A DNA stretch of 6,231 nt from CAZMGV01 sp964621525 [NCBI: uncultured bacterium]. GTDB taxonomy: Bacteria; JAGRBM01. Shown in pieces: positions 5,840 through 6,231 of the stretch. The stretch covers positions 1 to 6,231 of the forward strand of contig CAZUMS010000057.1 of the NCBI GenBank assembly GCA_964621525.1, written 5' to 3'. How positions within the stretch are numbered: position 1 is the stretch's first letter; the number at the start of each line of letters is the position of its first letter. The notes below the pieces were generated by a model, which saw nothing but the letters and a program-made list of their open reading frames with translations, was not told the origin of the DNA and did no database searches. The position numbers and the translations under genes are program-made.

Positions 5840-6231
5840 TCAGCCGGCGAGCAGGCCGACGACAACGAAATAGACGACCAGGCTGAGAATGTCCTGGATG
5901 ACGGTGGCGACGGGACCCGATCCGTAGGCCGGGTCCCGCCCTGTTTTCGACAGCAGCCAGGGCAGGAGGAGGCCGATCGTCGTCGCTAACGCTCCTGCGA
6001 TGATCAGCGACAGCGAAACGGCACCGGCGAGCCGCCAGCTTCCCAGGTGCAGCCACACCAGCGGGAACGTGATCGCCGCGATCGCGAGCCCGATCAGAAA
6101 CCCGGTTCCGAGTTCGCGGACAAGCAGCTTCAGGAGCGGTTCATGACTGAGCGAGAGCCCGCGGACGGCAACCGCTTCGGTCTGGGTGCCGATGGCGTCC
6201 GACAGATACACGATTCCGGGGATGAAAAAGG
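5840..6231 (-). CDS. mgtE: C-terminal part of an MgtE-family magnesium transporter
   Basis: The minus-strand frame enters at the right edge and ends at TGA 5842-5840, giving 129 full codons of a longer protein. The visible start reads FFIPGIVYLSDAIGTQTEAV, continuing as AVRGLS. This is the (G/D)-x-x-G-(T/S)-Q-(T/A) plus RG block of the MgtE membrane domain (PF01769). Three hydrophobic segments follow: about FLIGLAIAAITFPLVWL, AGAVSLSLIIAGALATTIGL and ILSLVVYFVVVGLLAG. Between the last two is GRDPAYGSGPVATV, whose Asp (codon at 5935-5933) matches the conserved DPA Asp that binds Mg2+ in the pore of Thermus MgtE. The protein ends right after the last helix, as MgtE normally does. The N-domain and CBS region cannot be assessed, and a compact MgtE/SLC41-like form is possible. 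A GTG at 6211 could be mistaken for a start, but the family motif is already in progress upstream of it. The gene is convergent with the transport operon and probably unrelated to it. Confidence 0.85.
   Translation of the reverse strand, partial: FFIPGIVYLSDAIGTQTEAVAVRGLSLSHEPLLKLLVRELGTGFLIGLAIAAITFPLVWLHLGSWRLAGAVSLSLIIAGALATTIGLLLPWLLSKTGRDPAYGSGPVATVIQDILSLVVYFVVVGLLAG
5911..5938 (+). terminator. Possible plus-strand terminator hairpin inside the mgtE coding region
   Basis: CGGGACCCG (5911-5919) and CGGGTCCCG (5930-5938) form a perfect 9-bp GC-rich stem with a 10-nt loop. It is followed on the plus strand by CCCTGTTTT, a poor, interrupted T-run. It lies 75 nt beyond the beta-barrel stop and could end the operon's transcript. 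However, it also encodes the conserved Asp-Pro-Ala...Gly-Pro region of the MgtE protein on the other strand, so the symmetry may come from coding constraint. Confidence 0.25.

Noticed and set aside
6209-6211. GTG as the start of a 123-codon minus-strand gene
   Set aside because: The MgtE membrane-domain motif is already in progress upstream of it and the frame is open to the window edge, so this is an internal Val codon.

Overview
The window looks like chromosomal DNA from a GC-rich Gram-negative bacterium. Two of its gene products carry Sec signal peptides. One of these is a predicted outer-membrane beta-barrel ending in Trp, and another gene encodes an RND-type inner-membrane transporter. 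Coding regions prefer G or C at third codon positions, and only the divergent intergenic stretch (about 115-218) is AT-rich. The gene set is compatible with several deltaproteobacterial-type lineages (Desulfobacterota or Myxococcota, for example), but nothing here fixes the taxon. No RNA gene, insertion sequence, CRISPR array or phage feature was seen.

Layout. Positions 1-114 (minus strand) hold the first 38 codons of a gene that runs off the left edge. It is divergent from the rest and separated by a 104-nt AT-rich control region with a candidate minus-strand promoter and a 16-bp palindrome. Next come four plus-strand genes in close order: a TetR-family repressor (219-872), a LolA-like outer-membrane lipoprotein-sorting family protein (905-1693), an MMPL/RND-superfamily transporter (1752-4394) and a DUF1302-like beta-barrel protein (4421-5836). 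Gaps are 32, 58 and 26 nt and each downstream gene has a purine-rich ribosome binding site, so this is most simply one operon. The 58-nt gap holds two GC-rich hairpins directly ahead of the transporter's ribosome binding site. The minus-strand C-terminal part of an MgtE-family magnesium transporter (5840-6231, running off the right edge) faces the operon tail to tail, with only 3 nt between the stop codons.

How the genes may work together (inference). The transporter sits in the inner membrane, the LolA-like protein is periplasmic, and the barrel sits in the outer membrane. Together they could move a hydrophobic molecule such as a lipid across or between the envelope membranes, much as the RND protein HpnN moves hopanoids. 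The TetR protein would probably be the ligand-responsive repressor of its own operon. The cargo cannot be read from the sequence. The RND, LolA-like and DUF1302-like families are known to occur together in other bacteria, so the cassette is a poorly characterised known type rather than a clearly new system.
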